The notes: generated by a model from the letters alone, not told the origin. A DNA stretch of 64,000 nt from Bacteroidaceae bacterium (GCA_902362375.1 CABIVS010000007.1:310001-374000); one strand, 5' to 3'; positions 18,516 through 27,232 are shown, counted from the stretch's first letter. Translations and numbers: made by a program.

Positions 18516-19388
18516 TTAATTTAATGTAAACGACTGCGAACCTATCAGGTTCCCGCCTTCAAAAATATCTACCCGATAATTTCCGGCATATAGAAACTCT
18601 TCTACATCCCAAAACACATTGATATTCTGTTCTTCTCCATTATATTCAATATACTTCTTAATTGAATAAACCAATGTACGGTTTTCATAAGGGAAAGTAT
18701 TGGATGCACTCTTGGTCAGTACATCATTATCGGGTTTGGTAATACGTATATAGATGGTACGTTCACCGTTTTCAGCGGTTATATTCTTCACGACCGTGAA
18801 ACTGATAGCCAGCTTCACCACGTCTTTCACTTTCTTTGCAGCTTTGCCACGTTTATTGCGTGGTTCGATACGAATATTAGTTGCATCGAGTTGTGCGGCT
18901 AACGTCACCTTTTTATTCAGATTCTTCTTTTCTTCAGAAAGGTTATCGATCTGTCGTGAAGCCTGATTATACTTTTGAGTCACTTCAGCTATGACCTGTT
19001 TCTGCTGTGCAGTCAGTTTATTCAAAGAGTCGATCTGATTGATATAGCCAACCATTACCTTACGCAAAGTAGCCAATTCTTTCTTTAAACGACGAATCTC
19101 TGTCGCATTCGAGCTCTTCACAGTACGAAGTTCCTCCAATAGACGTTGAGTTTTCAATTGTTCCTGTTCCAGTAATTGAGATAAAGAGTCATTAGAAATC
19201 GTCATCTTTAACTCATCATATTGTTGTGCAAAACGGGCATATTCGTTTTCCAGATCTTCCTTGTCTAATTGGAATTCCTGCACTAACTCCCGGTTAGCTT
19301 GTTTTTCGGTAAACAATAAATAAGTAATACCAATAATAGCTATCACCAAGATAGCCACGGCCGCAATAAGAAGGCTTTTTTTACTCAT
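18516..19388 (-). CDS. Membrane-anchored coiled-coil protein of unknown function
   Basis: A 290-residue protein with one N-terminal membrane helix (residues about 5-25), a coiled coil at about 30-170 (many Gln, Lys, Glu and Leu, e.g. LEQEQLKTQRLLEELRTVK) and a C-terminal domain of about 120 residues with alternating strands (KLAISFTVVKN, RTIYIRITKP, NYRVDIFEGG) that looks like an immunoglobulin-type sandwich. I do not recognise a named family. I chose ATG 19388 (MSKKSLLIAAV): the -7 box TACTTTTG at 19417-19424 sits between it and the longer in-frame start at 19436. It probably projects into the periplasm. Confidence 0.8.
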   Translation of the reverse strand: MSKKSLLIAAVAILVIAIIGITYLLFTEKQANRELVQEFQLDKEDLENEYARFAQQYDELKMTISNDSLSQLLEQEQLKTQRLLEELRTVKSSNATEIRRLKKELATLRKVMVGYINQIDSLNKLTAQQKQVIAEVTQKYNQASRQIDNLSEEKKNLNKKVTLAAQLDATNIRIEPRNKRGKAAKKVKDVVKLAISFTVVKNITAENGERTIYIRITKPDNDVLTKSASNTFPYENRTLVYSIKKYIEYNGEEQNINVFWDVEEFLYAGNYRVDIFEGGNLIGSQSFTLN

Positions 19389-19416
19389 AGTTTCAGTTGT
19401 GAATTGATAACGTGCG

Positions 19417-19424
19417 CAAAAGTA
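19417..19424 (-). promoter_or_regulatory. -7 box of the coiled-coil gene
   Basis: TACTTTTG on the minus strand, 28 nt before the chosen ATG. It decides the start site. Confidence 0.6.
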
Positions 19425-19470
19425 ATCATTTCGCAACAGAAGTCAAGTATAAAAAGTGAGAGTTTTTGAA

Positions 19471-19505
19471 ATAATCTGCGAAAATCTGCATTAATCTGCG
19501 TTTCA
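19471..19505. repeat. AATCTGCG 10-bp repeat, three units
   Basis: AATCTGCG, AATCTGCA and AATCTGCG begin at 19473, 19483 and 19493, 10 bp apart. These are the same decamers as in the inverted element at 1967-2072, here without an inverted partner. Confidence 0.8.
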
Positions 19506-19570
19506 ATAAATATCCATTCAGCTCATGTCCGTACGCTAAGCGGTAGCCCGAGAAATAATATAGCATTTAC

Positions 19571-19680
19571 CTAACGGACAAACGTATGTTATCTACCGTG
19601 TGAATGTCCGTTACCCACCGGACGAGCATCAACAACCTACCAGACGAAAGCCGGTCATCTGCCGGACGAACAACTCATGA
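19571..19680. repeat. 22-bp degenerate tandem repeat array D
   Basis: Units beginning CTAACGGAC, CTACCGTGT, CCACCGGAC, CTACCAGAC and CTGCCGGAC start at 19571, 19593, 19615, 19637 and 19659, exactly 22 bp apart. GAC-GAA follows the core in most units. The array lies between divergent genes. Confidence 0.87.
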
Positions 19681-20066
19681 AGGACGCGGGAACAGAAACA
19701 GCACCGGCGAAGTGATCCGAACCGACAGCGGCAGCAGCAAAAGCTGTCTCCTCTGCCCAGTATTATTGCTGTTGTTTATAACAGAAATAATACTTTTACT
19801 TACTCTTCTTTTCTCTACTCTTCTCTACTCTACTGGTTTCCATTGGGTTTTCCCCCTTTACTGGCGGGCGTTTCAGCGCTTTGTGCACCCCTCTTCGGAC
19901 ACCCTCGTTTTTGTATCGTTTTCGTTGCTTATTCTCCGCTTCTTTTCCACGCTTGCCAACGGCTTGTCCGACCACTTTTTTTTCCATTATAGCTGTCCAT
20001 TCGGGAGAACTTAGACCTTTAACTAAAATTATTACGGAAAAATTTCTTTAATCAGGATTATCGTTG

Positions 20067-20074
20067 TAATTTTG
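20067..20074 (+). promoter_or_regulatory. mdh -7 box
   Basis: TAATTTTG lies 49 nt before the mdh start. The -33 region reads TTCT, a poor match. Confidence 0.55.
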
Positions 20075-20123
20075 TCGCGCTAAAAGATAAAACAAATTAT
20101 CAACTTTTTAAATATATAGTATT

Positions 20124-21065
20124 ATGTCAAAAGTAACCGTAGTAGGCGCAGGTAACGTAGGTGCTACATGTGCAAATGTACTTGCTTTTAATGAAGTAGC
20201 AGACGAAGTAGTAATGCTGGACGTTAAAGAAGGCGTTTCAGAAGGTAAAGCAATGGATATGATGCAGACAGCTCAATTGTTGGGTTTCGACACTACATTG
20301 ATAGGCTGCACGAACGACTATGCTCAGACTGCTAACTCTGACGTTGTTGTGATTACTTCAGGTATTCCTCGTAAACCGGGTATGACTCGTGAAGAACTGA
20401 TCGGTGTGAACGCTGGTATCGTTAAATCGGTAGCAGAAAACCTGTTGAAATATTCTCCTAACGCTATCATCGTTGTTATCTCTAACCCAATGGATACAAT
20501 GACTTATTTGGCATTGAAAGCTCTGGGCCTGCCGAAAAACCGTGTTATCGGTATGGGTGGTGCTCTGGATAGCTCTCGTTTCAAATATTTCTTGTCTCAA
20601 GCTATCGGTTGCAACGCTAACGAAGTAGAAGGTATGGTTATCGGCGGTCACGGTGATACTACTATGATTCCTTTGACTCGTTTCGCTACTTACAAAGGTA
20701 TGCCTGTATCCAACTTCATCTCTGCCGAAAAACTGGAAGAAGTTGCCGCTGCTACAATGGTAGGTGGTGCTACACTGACTAAATTGTTGGGTACTTCTGC
20801 ATGGTATGCACCGGGTGCAGCGGGAGCATTCGTAGTTGAATCTATCCTTCACGACCAAAAGAAGATGGTTCCTTGTTCTGTATTATTGGAAGGTGAATAC
20901 GGCGAATCAGATCTTTGCATCGGCGTTCCTGTAATCCTTGGCAAGAACGGTATCGAAAAGATCGTTGAACTGAACCTGAACGAAGACGAAAAAGCTAAGT
21001 TCGCAGCTAGCGCAAAAGCTGTTCACGGAACGAACGCTGCTTTGAAAGAAGTAGGTGCTCTGTAA
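20124..21065 (+). CDS. mdh: Malate dehydrogenase
   Basis: The 313-residue LDH-like malate dehydrogenase oxidises malate to oxaloacetate with NAD. It has the GAGNVGATCA nucleotide loop, the substrate arginines in GIPRKPGMTREEL, SNPMDTMTYLAL, and the catalytic histidine in GGHGDTTMIP. In Bacteroides the enzyme usually runs toward malate in the fumarate/succinate fermentation branch. It is monocistronic, with a clear hairpin terminator after it. Confidence 0.98.
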   Translation: MSKVTVVGAGNVGATCANVLAFNEVADEVVMLDVKEGVSEGKAMDMMQTAQLLGFDTTLIGCTNDYAQTANSDVVVITSGIPRKPGMTREELIGVNAGIVKSVAENLLKYSPNAIIVVISNPMDTMTYLALKALGLPKNRVIGMGGALDSSRFKYFLSQAIGCNANEVEGMVIGGHGDTTMIPLTRFATYKGMPVSNFISAEKLEEVAAATMVGGATLTKLLGTSAWYAPGAAGAFVVESILHDQKKMVPCSVLLEGEYGESDLCIGVPVILGKNGIEKIVELNLNEDEKAKFAASAKAVHGTNAALKEVGAL

Positions 21066-21090
21066 TTAAAATCCCCTTACTTTATATATC

Positions 21091-21135
21091 AAGAAAGGCT
21101 GTTCCTCGTCATGAGAAACAGCCTTCTTTCTTTTC
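21091..21135 (+). terminator. mdh intrinsic terminator
   Basis: AAGGCTGTT (21095-21103) pairs with AACAGCCTT (21117-21125) and is followed by a T-rich tract. Confidence 0.9.
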
Positions 21136-21179
21136 AACAGAATCCAACCCCACTATATTTCTAAAAAAAGCTAATTCGT

Positions 21180-21210
21180 TTTGAGTTCTCACAGAAAGCA
21201 TATACATTTG
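21180..21210 (+). promoter_or_regulatory. Promoter of the TolC/HlyD/permease operon
   Basis: TTTG at 21180-21183, exactly 19 nt, then TACATTTG at 21203-21210: a full consensus Bacteroides promoter. The leader would be about 110 nt. Confidence 0.85.
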
Positions 21211-21230
21211 CATCGTTGTTTATGCAATTA

Positions 21231-21246
21231 TTGTTTAAGTAAACAA
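21231..21246. promoter_or_regulatory. Dyad TTGTTTA-AG-TAAACAA downstream of the start site, possible operator
   Basis: A perfect 7-bp inverted repeat with a 2-nt centre begins about 14 bp after the expected transcription start of the efflux operon. Its position suits a repressor site. No regulator gene is adjacent. Confidence 0.5.
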
Positions 21247-21325
21247 GTACAAAAAAACTGACTACTTTAATAAACAAATTACATAAGAACAGGGTTATTT
21301 AAAATAGAAGTATCACCTTATTAAT

Positions 21326-22789
21326 ATGCAAGATGCGATGAAAAAAGTTTTTTTTCTGACATTTCTGTTAAGTTTCACTTTTACAGTAAAAGCGCAGAGC
21401 TTTCTAAGTCTGGATAGTTGCCGCGCATTAGCTCTTGCCAACAACAAAGATTTGTTGATAAGCAATGAAAAAATAAATGCTGCTCATTATCAACGGAAAG
21501 CTGCATTTACAAATTATTTGCCTAATTTCTCGGCAACGGGAGCTTACATGAGGAACCAGAAAGAGTTTTCATTATTAAATAATGACCAGAAAGCTGCGCT
21601 TTCAGGATTAGGAACGAATCTGGCTGTGCCTTTCCAACAGGCCGCACACGAGATTGTAACAGCATACCCAGACTTGGCGCCACTTATTTCTTCTTTAAGT
21701 GGAGCTCTACCCGCTCTCGATCAAGCGGGAAACTCTTTAGTGGATGCGCTCCGCACAGACACCCGAAATGTCTATGCAGGTGCCATTACATTGACACAGC
21801 CCTTATATATGGGTGGGAAGATCCGTGCATACAACAAAATTACAAAGTATGCCGAAGAGTTGGCCCAAGAACAACATCACGGCGGTATGCAGGAAGTGAT
21901 CATGAGTACGGACCAAGCCTACTGGCAAGTTATTTCGCTGGTTAACAAAAAGAAGTTGGCGGAAGGTTATCTAAAGCTTTTGCTACAGCTGGACAGCGAT
22001 GTAGAGAAAATGATTAATGAAGGAGTAGCTACGAAAGCAGACGGTTTGTCTGTACGCGTCAAGGTAAATGAAGCGGAAATGACACTGACTAAAGTGGAAG
22101 ACGGATTGAGTCTTGCGCGAATGTTGTTGTGTCAACTATGTGGCATTGATCTTAGTTCTCCCATCACACTGGCAGACGAAAATATGGAAGACATTCCATT
22201 ACTGACAACGGACCCTCATTTCGATCTATCCACCGCTTATGAGAATCGTCCGGAAATACGTAGCCTCGAATTGGCAACGCAGATTTATAAACAGAAAGTA
22301 AATGTAACCCGTGCAGAACATCTTCCATCCATCGCATTGATGGGGAATTATATGGTAACCAATCCCTCGGTTTTCAATAGCTTTGAAAACAAGTTCAAAG
22401 GTATGTGGAATGTGGGAGTGATGGTACAGATACCTATATGGCACTGGGGAGAAGGTATTTATAAAACCAGAGCGGCAAAAGCCGAAGCTCGTATTGCACA
22501 GTATCAACTTCAGGATGCTCGTGAAAAAATAGAATTACAGGTCAATCAAGCCGCATTCAAGGTAAAAGAAGCCGGTAAGAAATTGGTAATGTCTTCTAAA
22601 AACATGGAAAAAGCGGAAGAAAATCTACGCTATGCAACACTTGGTTTTAAAGAAGGAGTGATTGCCACCAGCAATGTTCTTGAAGCACAAACAGCATGGT
22701 TGTCTGCTCATTCAGAAAAGATTGACGCGCAAATAGATGTGAAGCTGACGGAAATCTATCTGAAGAAATCTTTGGGAACTCTGAAATAG
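21326..22789 (+). CDS. TolC family outer membrane efflux protein
   Basis: A protein of 483-487 residues with a signal peptide (KKVFFLTFLLSFTFTVKAQ) and the repeated helical-strand pattern of TolC-type efflux ducts, including LTQPLYMGGKI near residue 155 and the VQIPIWHWGEG repeat near 372. It should form a trimeric outer-membrane channel for the HlyD-type adaptor and two ABC-2 permeases that follow. The start may be 21326 or ATG 21338 (MKKVFF); the latter gives a typical signal peptide. The first gene of a four-gene operon. Confidence 0.92.
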   Translation: MQDAMKKVFFLTFLLSFTFTVKAQSFLSLDSCRALALANNKDLLISNEKINAAHYQRKAAFTNYLPNFSATGAYMRNQKEFSLLNNDQKAALSGLGTNLAVPFQQAAHEIVTAYPDLAPLISSLSGALPALDQAGNSLVDALRTDTRNVYAGAITLTQPLYMGGKIRAYNKITKYAEELAQEQHHGGMQEVIMSTDQAYWQVISLVNKKKLAEGYLKLLLQLDSDVEKMINEGVATKADGLSVRVKVNEAEMTLTKVEDGLSLARMLLCQLCGIDLSSPITLADENMEDIPLLTTDPHFDLSTAYENRPEIRSLELATQIYKQKVNVTRAEHLPSIALMGNYMVTNPSVFNSFENKFKGMWNVGVMVQIPIWHWGEGIYKTRAAKAEARIAQYQLQDAREKIELQVNQAAFKVKEAGKKLVMSSKNMEKAEENLRYATLGFKEGVIATSNVLEAQTAWLSAHSEKIDAQIDVKLTEIYLKKSLGTLK

Positions 22790-22790
22790 T

Positions 22791-22888
22791 TGATAGTTGA
22801 TAAATGATAGTTATCAGTTATCATCTATCAACTATCATTTATCACCTATCACTTATCATTTATCACTTATCATTTATCAACTATCATT
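22791..22888. repeat. Heptamer repeat array with inverted arm (TGATANN x3, TATCANN x11)
   Basis: Three TGATANN heptamers at 22791, 22798 and 22805 are followed in strict 7-bp register by eleven TATCANN heptamers from 22812 to 22888. The first three are the reverse complement of the rest, so a hairpin can form. The array fills the gap between the tolC-type stop and the hlyD-type start. Confidence 0.93.
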
Positions 22889-22903
22889 TAAATTCATATT
22901 AAT

Positions 22904-23896
22904 ATGGCACCTATAAAATCACAAAACAGCAATATGCTGCTTGCATTCCTTACTCTGTTGGGAGTTATTGCAATCGTTGCAGTCGTTGGCTTCTTCATGC
23001 TCCGCAAAGGTCCTGAAATTATACAGGGACAGGCTGAAGTTACCGAATATCGCGTTTCAAGTAAAGTTCCGGGACGTATACTGGAATTTCGCGTGAAAGA
23101 AGGGCAAAGTGTCAATGCCGGGGATACACTAGCCATTTTGGAAGCTCCTGACGTGGTAGCAAAAATGGAACAGGCACGTGCTGCTGAAGCAGCTGCACAG
23201 GCACAAAATGAAAAAGCAATCAAAGGCGCACGGGAGGAACAAATCCAGGCAGCTTATGAAATGTGGCAAAAAGCCCAAGCAGGCGTTACCATTGCCGAGA
23301 AATCATACCAACGCATCAAGAATCTCTATGAACAGGGAGTGATGCCTGCACAGAAGCTGGATGAAGTGACTGCGCAACGGGATGCAAGTATTGCAACAGA
23401 GAAAGCTGCCAAAGCACAATATACCATGGCGAAGAATGGAGCGGAACGTGAAGATAAGATGGCTGCGGAAGCTTTGGTAAACCGGGCGAAAGGAGCTGTT
23501 GCCGAAGTTGAATCGTATATTAAGGAAACTTATCTCATCGCTCCGGCTGCCGGGGAAGTTTCTGAAATATTCCCGAAGGTAGGCGAATTGGTTGGTACCG
23601 GTGCTCCTATCATGAATATCGCTGAACTCAACGATATGTGGGTAACATTCAATGTACGCGAAGATCTGCTGAAGAACCTGACGATGGGTTCGGAGTTCGA
23701 GGCTGTCATTCCTGCTTTGGATAATAAAAAGATCCAACTCAAAGTATACTATCTGAAAGATTTAGGCACTTATGCTGCTTGGAAAGCAACCAAAACCACC
23801 GGACAGTTCGATCTGAAAACATTCGAGGTGAAAGCTTCTCCGGTAGAAAAGGTGGAAAATCTCCGTCCGGGTATGTCTGTTATCATTGACAAGTAA
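22904..23896 (+). CDS. HlyD/EmrA-type membrane fusion protein
   Basis: The 330-residue adaptor has one N-terminal membrane helix (residues about 10-30), a biotinyl-lipoyl-like half motif (EYRVSSKVPGRILEFRVKEGQSVNAG), a long helical hairpin (about 80-200) and the returning lipoyl half with a beta barrel (TYLIAPAAGEVSEIFPKVGELV). It bridges an inner-membrane pump to the TolC-like channel encoded upstream. Its stop codon abuts the ATG of the first permease (TAAATG), so the two are translationally coupled. Confidence 0.94.
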   Translation: MAPIKSQNSNMLLAFLTLLGVIAIVAVVGFFMLRKGPEIIQGQAEVTEYRVSSKVPGRILEFRVKEGQSVNAGDTLAILEAPDVVAKMEQARAAEAAAQAQNEKAIKGAREEQIQAAYEMWQKAQAGVTIAEKSYQRIKNLYEQGVMPAQKLDEVTAQRDASIATEKAAKAQYTMAKNGAEREDKMAAEALVNRAKGAVAEVESYIKETYLIAPAAGEVSEIFPKVGELVGTGAPIMNIAELNDMWVTFNVREDLLKNLTMGSEFEAVIPALDNKKIQLKVYYLKDLGTYAAWKATKTTGQFDLKTFEVKASPVEKVENLRPGMSVIIDK

Positions 23897-25084
23897 ATGA
23901 CCATGAAAGAGAGAGAAAAGAAATATATAGCTTTGTGGCAGGTCATGCAAAGAGAGTGCCGGCGGTTGGTATCACGTCCGCTCTATCTCTTCTGTATGGT
24001 CATCGCCCCGCTGTTTTGCTATATATTCTTCACCACTTTAATGGATTCGGGGCTTCCCAAGGATTTGCCTGCGGGAGTGGTGGACATGGATGATTCGTCT
24101 ACTTCCCGTAATATTGTCCGCAACCTGGATGCTTTTTCGCAGACAGGGGTTGTAGCTCATTACAGCAATGTAACAGATGCACGTATTGCCATGCAGGAGG
24201 GAAAAATCTACGGATTCTTCTATCTCCCCAAGGGTTTATCGGCAGAGGCACAAAGCCAACGGCAGCCAACGATCTCTTTCTACACCAATTACTCATACCT
24301 GATTGCAGGCTCTCTATTGTTCAGGGACATGAAAATGATGGGAGAACTCACCTCCGGAGCTGCGGCCCGGACGATGCTGTATGCCAAAGGTGCGACAGAG
24401 GATCAGGCTATGGCTTATCTGCAACCGATCGTAATTGATACACACCCACTAAATAATCCGTGGCTGAACTATTCGGTATACTTATGCAATACACTGATAC
24501 CGGGGGTACTCATGCTATTAATATTTATGGTTACCGTTTATTCAATCGGTGTGGAAATCAAGGATCGTACTGCCCGCGAATGGCTACGGATGAGTAACAA
24601 CTCCATTTACATTGCATTGGCTGGAAAACTGCTTCCCCATACAATAGTCTTTTTCATTATGGGTATATTTTATAATGTATACCTGTATGGATTCCTGCAT
24701 TTTCCTTGCAATAGCGGCATATTCCCGATGATATTCGCCACACTGTGTCTCGTATTGGCATCTCAATGTTGTGGCATTGTCATGATAGGAACTCTGCCGA
24801 CTCTACGACTCGGATTAAGTTTCGCCTCCCTGTGGGGAGTCATATCATTCTCCATTTCCGGATTTTCATTCCCGGTCATGGCTATGCACCCTGTTCTACA
24901 GGCTTTGAGTAACCTATTCCCGTTGCGGCATTATTTCCTTATTTACGTTGATCAAGCGCTCAACGGATATAGCATGGCTTACTCATGGACCAACTATATG
25001 GCACTATTAATATTTATGATGCTCCCTTTCTTTGTGGTTCATCGCCTGAAGGAAGCATTGGTTTACTATAAATATATACCCTAA
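23897..25084 (+). CDS. ABC-2 type transporter permease (first)
   Basis: A 395-residue permease with one N-terminal helix, a large extracytoplasmic domain (about 60-190) and a block of five helices at the C-terminal side (about 200-385), the YhhJ/YbhR type layout. It starts at the base after the HlyD stop; an alternative ATG is two codons further on. With the next permease it would form the membrane part of a HlyD/TolC exporter. No ATP-binding subunit is encoded in the operon. Confidence 0.9.
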   Translation: MTMKEREKKYIALWQVMQRECRRLVSRPLYLFCMVIAPLFCYIFFTTLMDSGLPKDLPAGVVDMDDSSTSRNIVRNLDAFSQTGVVAHYSNVTDARIAMQEGKIYGFFYLPKGLSAEAQSQRQPTISFYTNYSYLIAGSLLFRDMKMMGELTSGAAARTMLYAKGATEDQAMAYLQPIVIDTHPLNNPWLNYSVYLCNTLIPGVLMLLIFMVTVYSIGVEIKDRTAREWLRMSNNSIYIALAGKLLPHTIVFFIMGIFYNVYLYGFLHFPCNSGIFPMIFATLCLVLASQCCGIVMIGTLPTLRLGLSFASLWGVISFSISGFSFPVMAMHPVLQALSNLFPLRHYFLIYVDQALNGYSMAYSWTNYMALLIFMMLPFFVVHRLKEALVYYKYIP

Positions 25085-26344
25085 ATGAAAGATATAAAAT
25101 TAAAAGACAAGATAGCCCAAGGCATCAATGACCTGTTTTATATCTGGAAGCGGGAGTTTCAGACAACTTTCCGCGACCAGGGGGTACTGATATTTTTCAT
25201 ACTCGTCCCACTAGGTTATCCGTTGTTGTATAGTTTCATTTATGACAACGAAGTAGTGCGTGAAGTTCCTGCTGTTGTTGTAGACGATTCGCATTCATCT
25301 CTTAGCCGTGAATATCTACGCAAGGTAGATGCCACACCCGATATTCAAATCGTCTCTTACTGTGCCGATATGGAAGAGGCCAAACAAATGCTGAAGAACC
25401 GGCGTGCGTATGGTATCATTTATATCCCTTCGGATTTCAGCGACAATATCGCAAAAGGAAAGCAGACACAGGTCAGCATCTATTGCGATATGAGCGGATT
25501 GTTATACTATAAATCGATGCTTCTTGCCAACACTGCCGTTTCTCTGGATATGAACAGGGATATCAAAATTGCACGTAGCGGAAACACGACCGATCGTCAG
25601 GATGAAATCACCGCTTATCCGATAGAATATGAAGAGATTTCCATCTTCAACCCTACTGCCGGATTCGCCGCTTTTCTGATTCCTGCTGTATTGGTATTGA
25701 TTATCCAACAGACATTATTGCTCGGCATCGGTCTCGCCGCAGGAACTGCTCGTGAGAACAACAGATTTAGGGATCTTGTACCTATCAACCGTCATTACAA
25801 CGGAACGTTACGAATTGTATTAGGAAAAGGATTGAGTTATTTTCTGGTTTATATATTGGTAGCTTTCTACGTACTTTATGTAGTTCCAAGATTGTTTAGC
25901 CTCAACCAAATAGGACAACCCGGTTCATTAATATTATTCGTTGTCCCCTATCTTGCGGCTTGTATTTTCTTTGCGATGACAGCTTCCATTGCCATTCGCA
26001 ACCGGGAAACGTGTATGCTGATTTTTGTATTCACATCAGTCCCCTTGTTATTTATTTCCGGTATTTCCTGGCCGGGGGCAGCTATTCCTCCGTTTTGGAA
26101 GTATGTATCCTACATCTTCCCCTCAACGTTTGGAATTAACGGCTTTGTAAAAATCAACAATATGGGAGCTACTCTTAGTGAAGTAGCTTTTGAATATAAA
26201 GCTTTATGGCTACAAGCTGGTATTTATTTCCTGACCACCTGTTGGGTATACCGCTGGCAAATACTAATGAGTCGCAAACATGCAATAGAGAGATACAAAG
26301 AATTAAAAGAGAAAGCAAACTTATCCAAGCAGATAAGTGATTAA
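25085..26344 (+). CDS. ABC-2 type transporter permease (second)
   Basis: A 419-residue paralog of the preceding permease with the same layout: helix near residue 33-53, extracytoplasmic domain, then five membrane helices from about 195. The segments FRDQGVLIFFILVPLGYPLLY and FISGISWPGAAIPPFW match the conserved ABC2_membrane_3 pattern. It begins directly after the previous stop (TAAATG). Heterodimer formation with the first permease is likely by family. The operon ends at a hairpin at 26372-26413. Confidence 0.9.
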   Translation: MKDIKLKDKIAQGINDLFYIWKREFQTTFRDQGVLIFFILVPLGYPLLYSFIYDNEVVREVPAVVVDDSHSSLSREYLRKVDATPDIQIVSYCADMEEAKQMLKNRRAYGIIYIPSDFSDNIAKGKQTQVSIYCDMSGLLYYKSMLLANTAVSLDMNRDIKIARSGNTTDRQDEITAYPIEYEEISIFNPTAGFAAFLIPAVLVLIIQQTLLLGIGLAAGTARENNRFRDLVPINRHYNGTLRIVLGKGLSYFLVYILVAFYVLYVVPRLFSLNQIGQPGSLILFVVPYLAACIFFAMTASIAIRNRETCMLIFVFTSVPLLFISGISWPGAAIPPFWKYVSYIFPSTFGINGFVKINNMGATLSEVAFEYKALWLQAGIYFLTTCWVYRWQILMSRKHAIERYKELKEKANLSKQISD

Positions 26345-26371
26345 TGAGTAAGAATTGCAAGAGAGAGAATT

Positions 26372-26413
26372 AACGGTGTATCCTTTCAATGGAGATATGC
26401 CGTTTTTCTTTTT
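26372..26413 (+). terminator. Terminator of the efflux operon
   Basis: AACGGTGTATCC pairs imperfectly with GGAGATATGCCGTT and is followed by a T-rich tract. Confidence 0.75.
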
Positions 26414-26426
26414 ATATAAAGACAGA

Positions 26427-26466
26427 AAAATCCCCCGTTCCAAGAGAGTATAGAACGAGGGATTTT
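26427..26466 (-). terminator. Terminator of the beta-barrel gene
   Basis: A 14-bp stem with one mismatch (AAAATCCCCCGTTC against GAACGAGGGATTTT). Read on the minus strand it ends in a T-rich tract. It faces the efflux-operon terminator tail to tail. Confidence 0.87.
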
Positions 26467-26495
26467 AGAGATATTATAAAGAGAGTATAATAAGT

Positions 26496-27089
26496 TTAGA
26501 ACTTGTAACCTACACCAATAGAGAAGTTCATGTTCTTAGGATTACTTACCCCGTCTGATTTGAAATCAACTACATTAGTAAAGCCGAATTCACCATCCAG
26601 ACCTACAAAGAATTTACCGATTTCATAAGCAACACCTACACCAATACCACAATCAAATCTTTTTCCACCAAATTGATCATCACCATCACCAAAGAAATCA
26701 GCTTTGTCATCACCAACTTTTACCTTTCCGGCAACACCAAATGCAAAATAAGGACCAGCTTTCACAACGATGTTCTGATTGTCAGCAACAGCAAATCTTG
26801 CAGCTGCCAAAACAGGAATCTCAAGATACATAGGATTAAACTTCATAGTCTCACCATCTTCTTTTATTTTTGCACCTTTTTGAGTAAGCATCAAAGAAGG
26901 TTGGATAGACCACATATCAGAGAACTGATATTCCATACCAACACCTACATTAAATCCAATCTTCATGTCAGTATCCATATCCCCAGTAAAGTTACTCATG
27001 TTCATACCCACTTTGGCATTCCAAGAAATCTGAGAATAAGAAACGATAGAAACAAGTGCAAATAGCACAAAAATCAAACCTTTTTTCAT
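26496..27089 (-). CDS. Small outer membrane beta-barrel protein (PorT/OmpX-like)
   Basis: A 197-residue protein with a signal peptide (MKKGLIFVLFALVSIVSYSQ) and a repeating amphipathic-strand pattern of an eight-stranded barrel (WNAKVGMNMSNFTGD, GFNVGVGMEYQF, ending FSIGVGYKF with terminal aromatic residue). This resembles the PorT/OMP_b-brl_2 group of Bacteroidetes. The role is unknown; such proteins are often abundant or immunogenic surface proteins. ATG 27089 is preferred over 27098 because it opens the signal peptide. A -7 box lies 144 nt upstream, giving a long leader. Confidence 0.86.
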   Translation of the reverse strand: MKKGLIFVLFALVSIVSYSQISWNAKVGMNMSNFTGDMDTDMKIGFNVGVGMEYQFSDMWSIQPSLMLTQKGAKIKEDGETMKFNPMYLEIPVLAAARFAVADNQNIVVKAGPYFAFGVAGKVKVGDDKADFFGDGDDQFGGKRFDCGIGVGVAYEIGKFFVGLDGEFGFTNVVDFKSDGVSNPKNMNFSIGVGYKF

Positions 27090-27232
27090 ATCATTCATTT
27101 TTTAGTTTGCCTCCCTCTTCCCTTTGGTTGGCATTATTAGTTAATAGTCCTGTTTGAGGTGCGGGGAATTATTCGTAACAGATTAAAGTATTGAAACGCA
27201 CCCTTCCATATTTAACGTATGTTTCGTAGCCG

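Larger units (their letters stand above)
19389..20123. other. 735-bp divergent intergenic region
   Basis: It contains the decamer repeat, array D, a polypyrimidine tract near 19790-19850 (many CTACTCTT copies), and the mdh promoter. Two open frames here (19604-20014 plus, 19796-19987 minus) have biased composition, overlap the repeats or pyrimidine tract, and lack family matches. I do not call them genes. Confidence 0.7.

Noticed and set aside
19796..19987. Open frame of 63 codons on the minus strand, very basic
   Set aside because: Its composition is just the complement of a pyrimidine-rich tract, and I saw no ribosome binding site or promoter of its own.
19604..20014. Open frame of 136 codons on the plus strand in the mdh upstream region
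   Set aside because: It runs through the 22-bp array and the polypyrimidine tract, has strongly biased composition, no ribosome binding site and no family resemblance.
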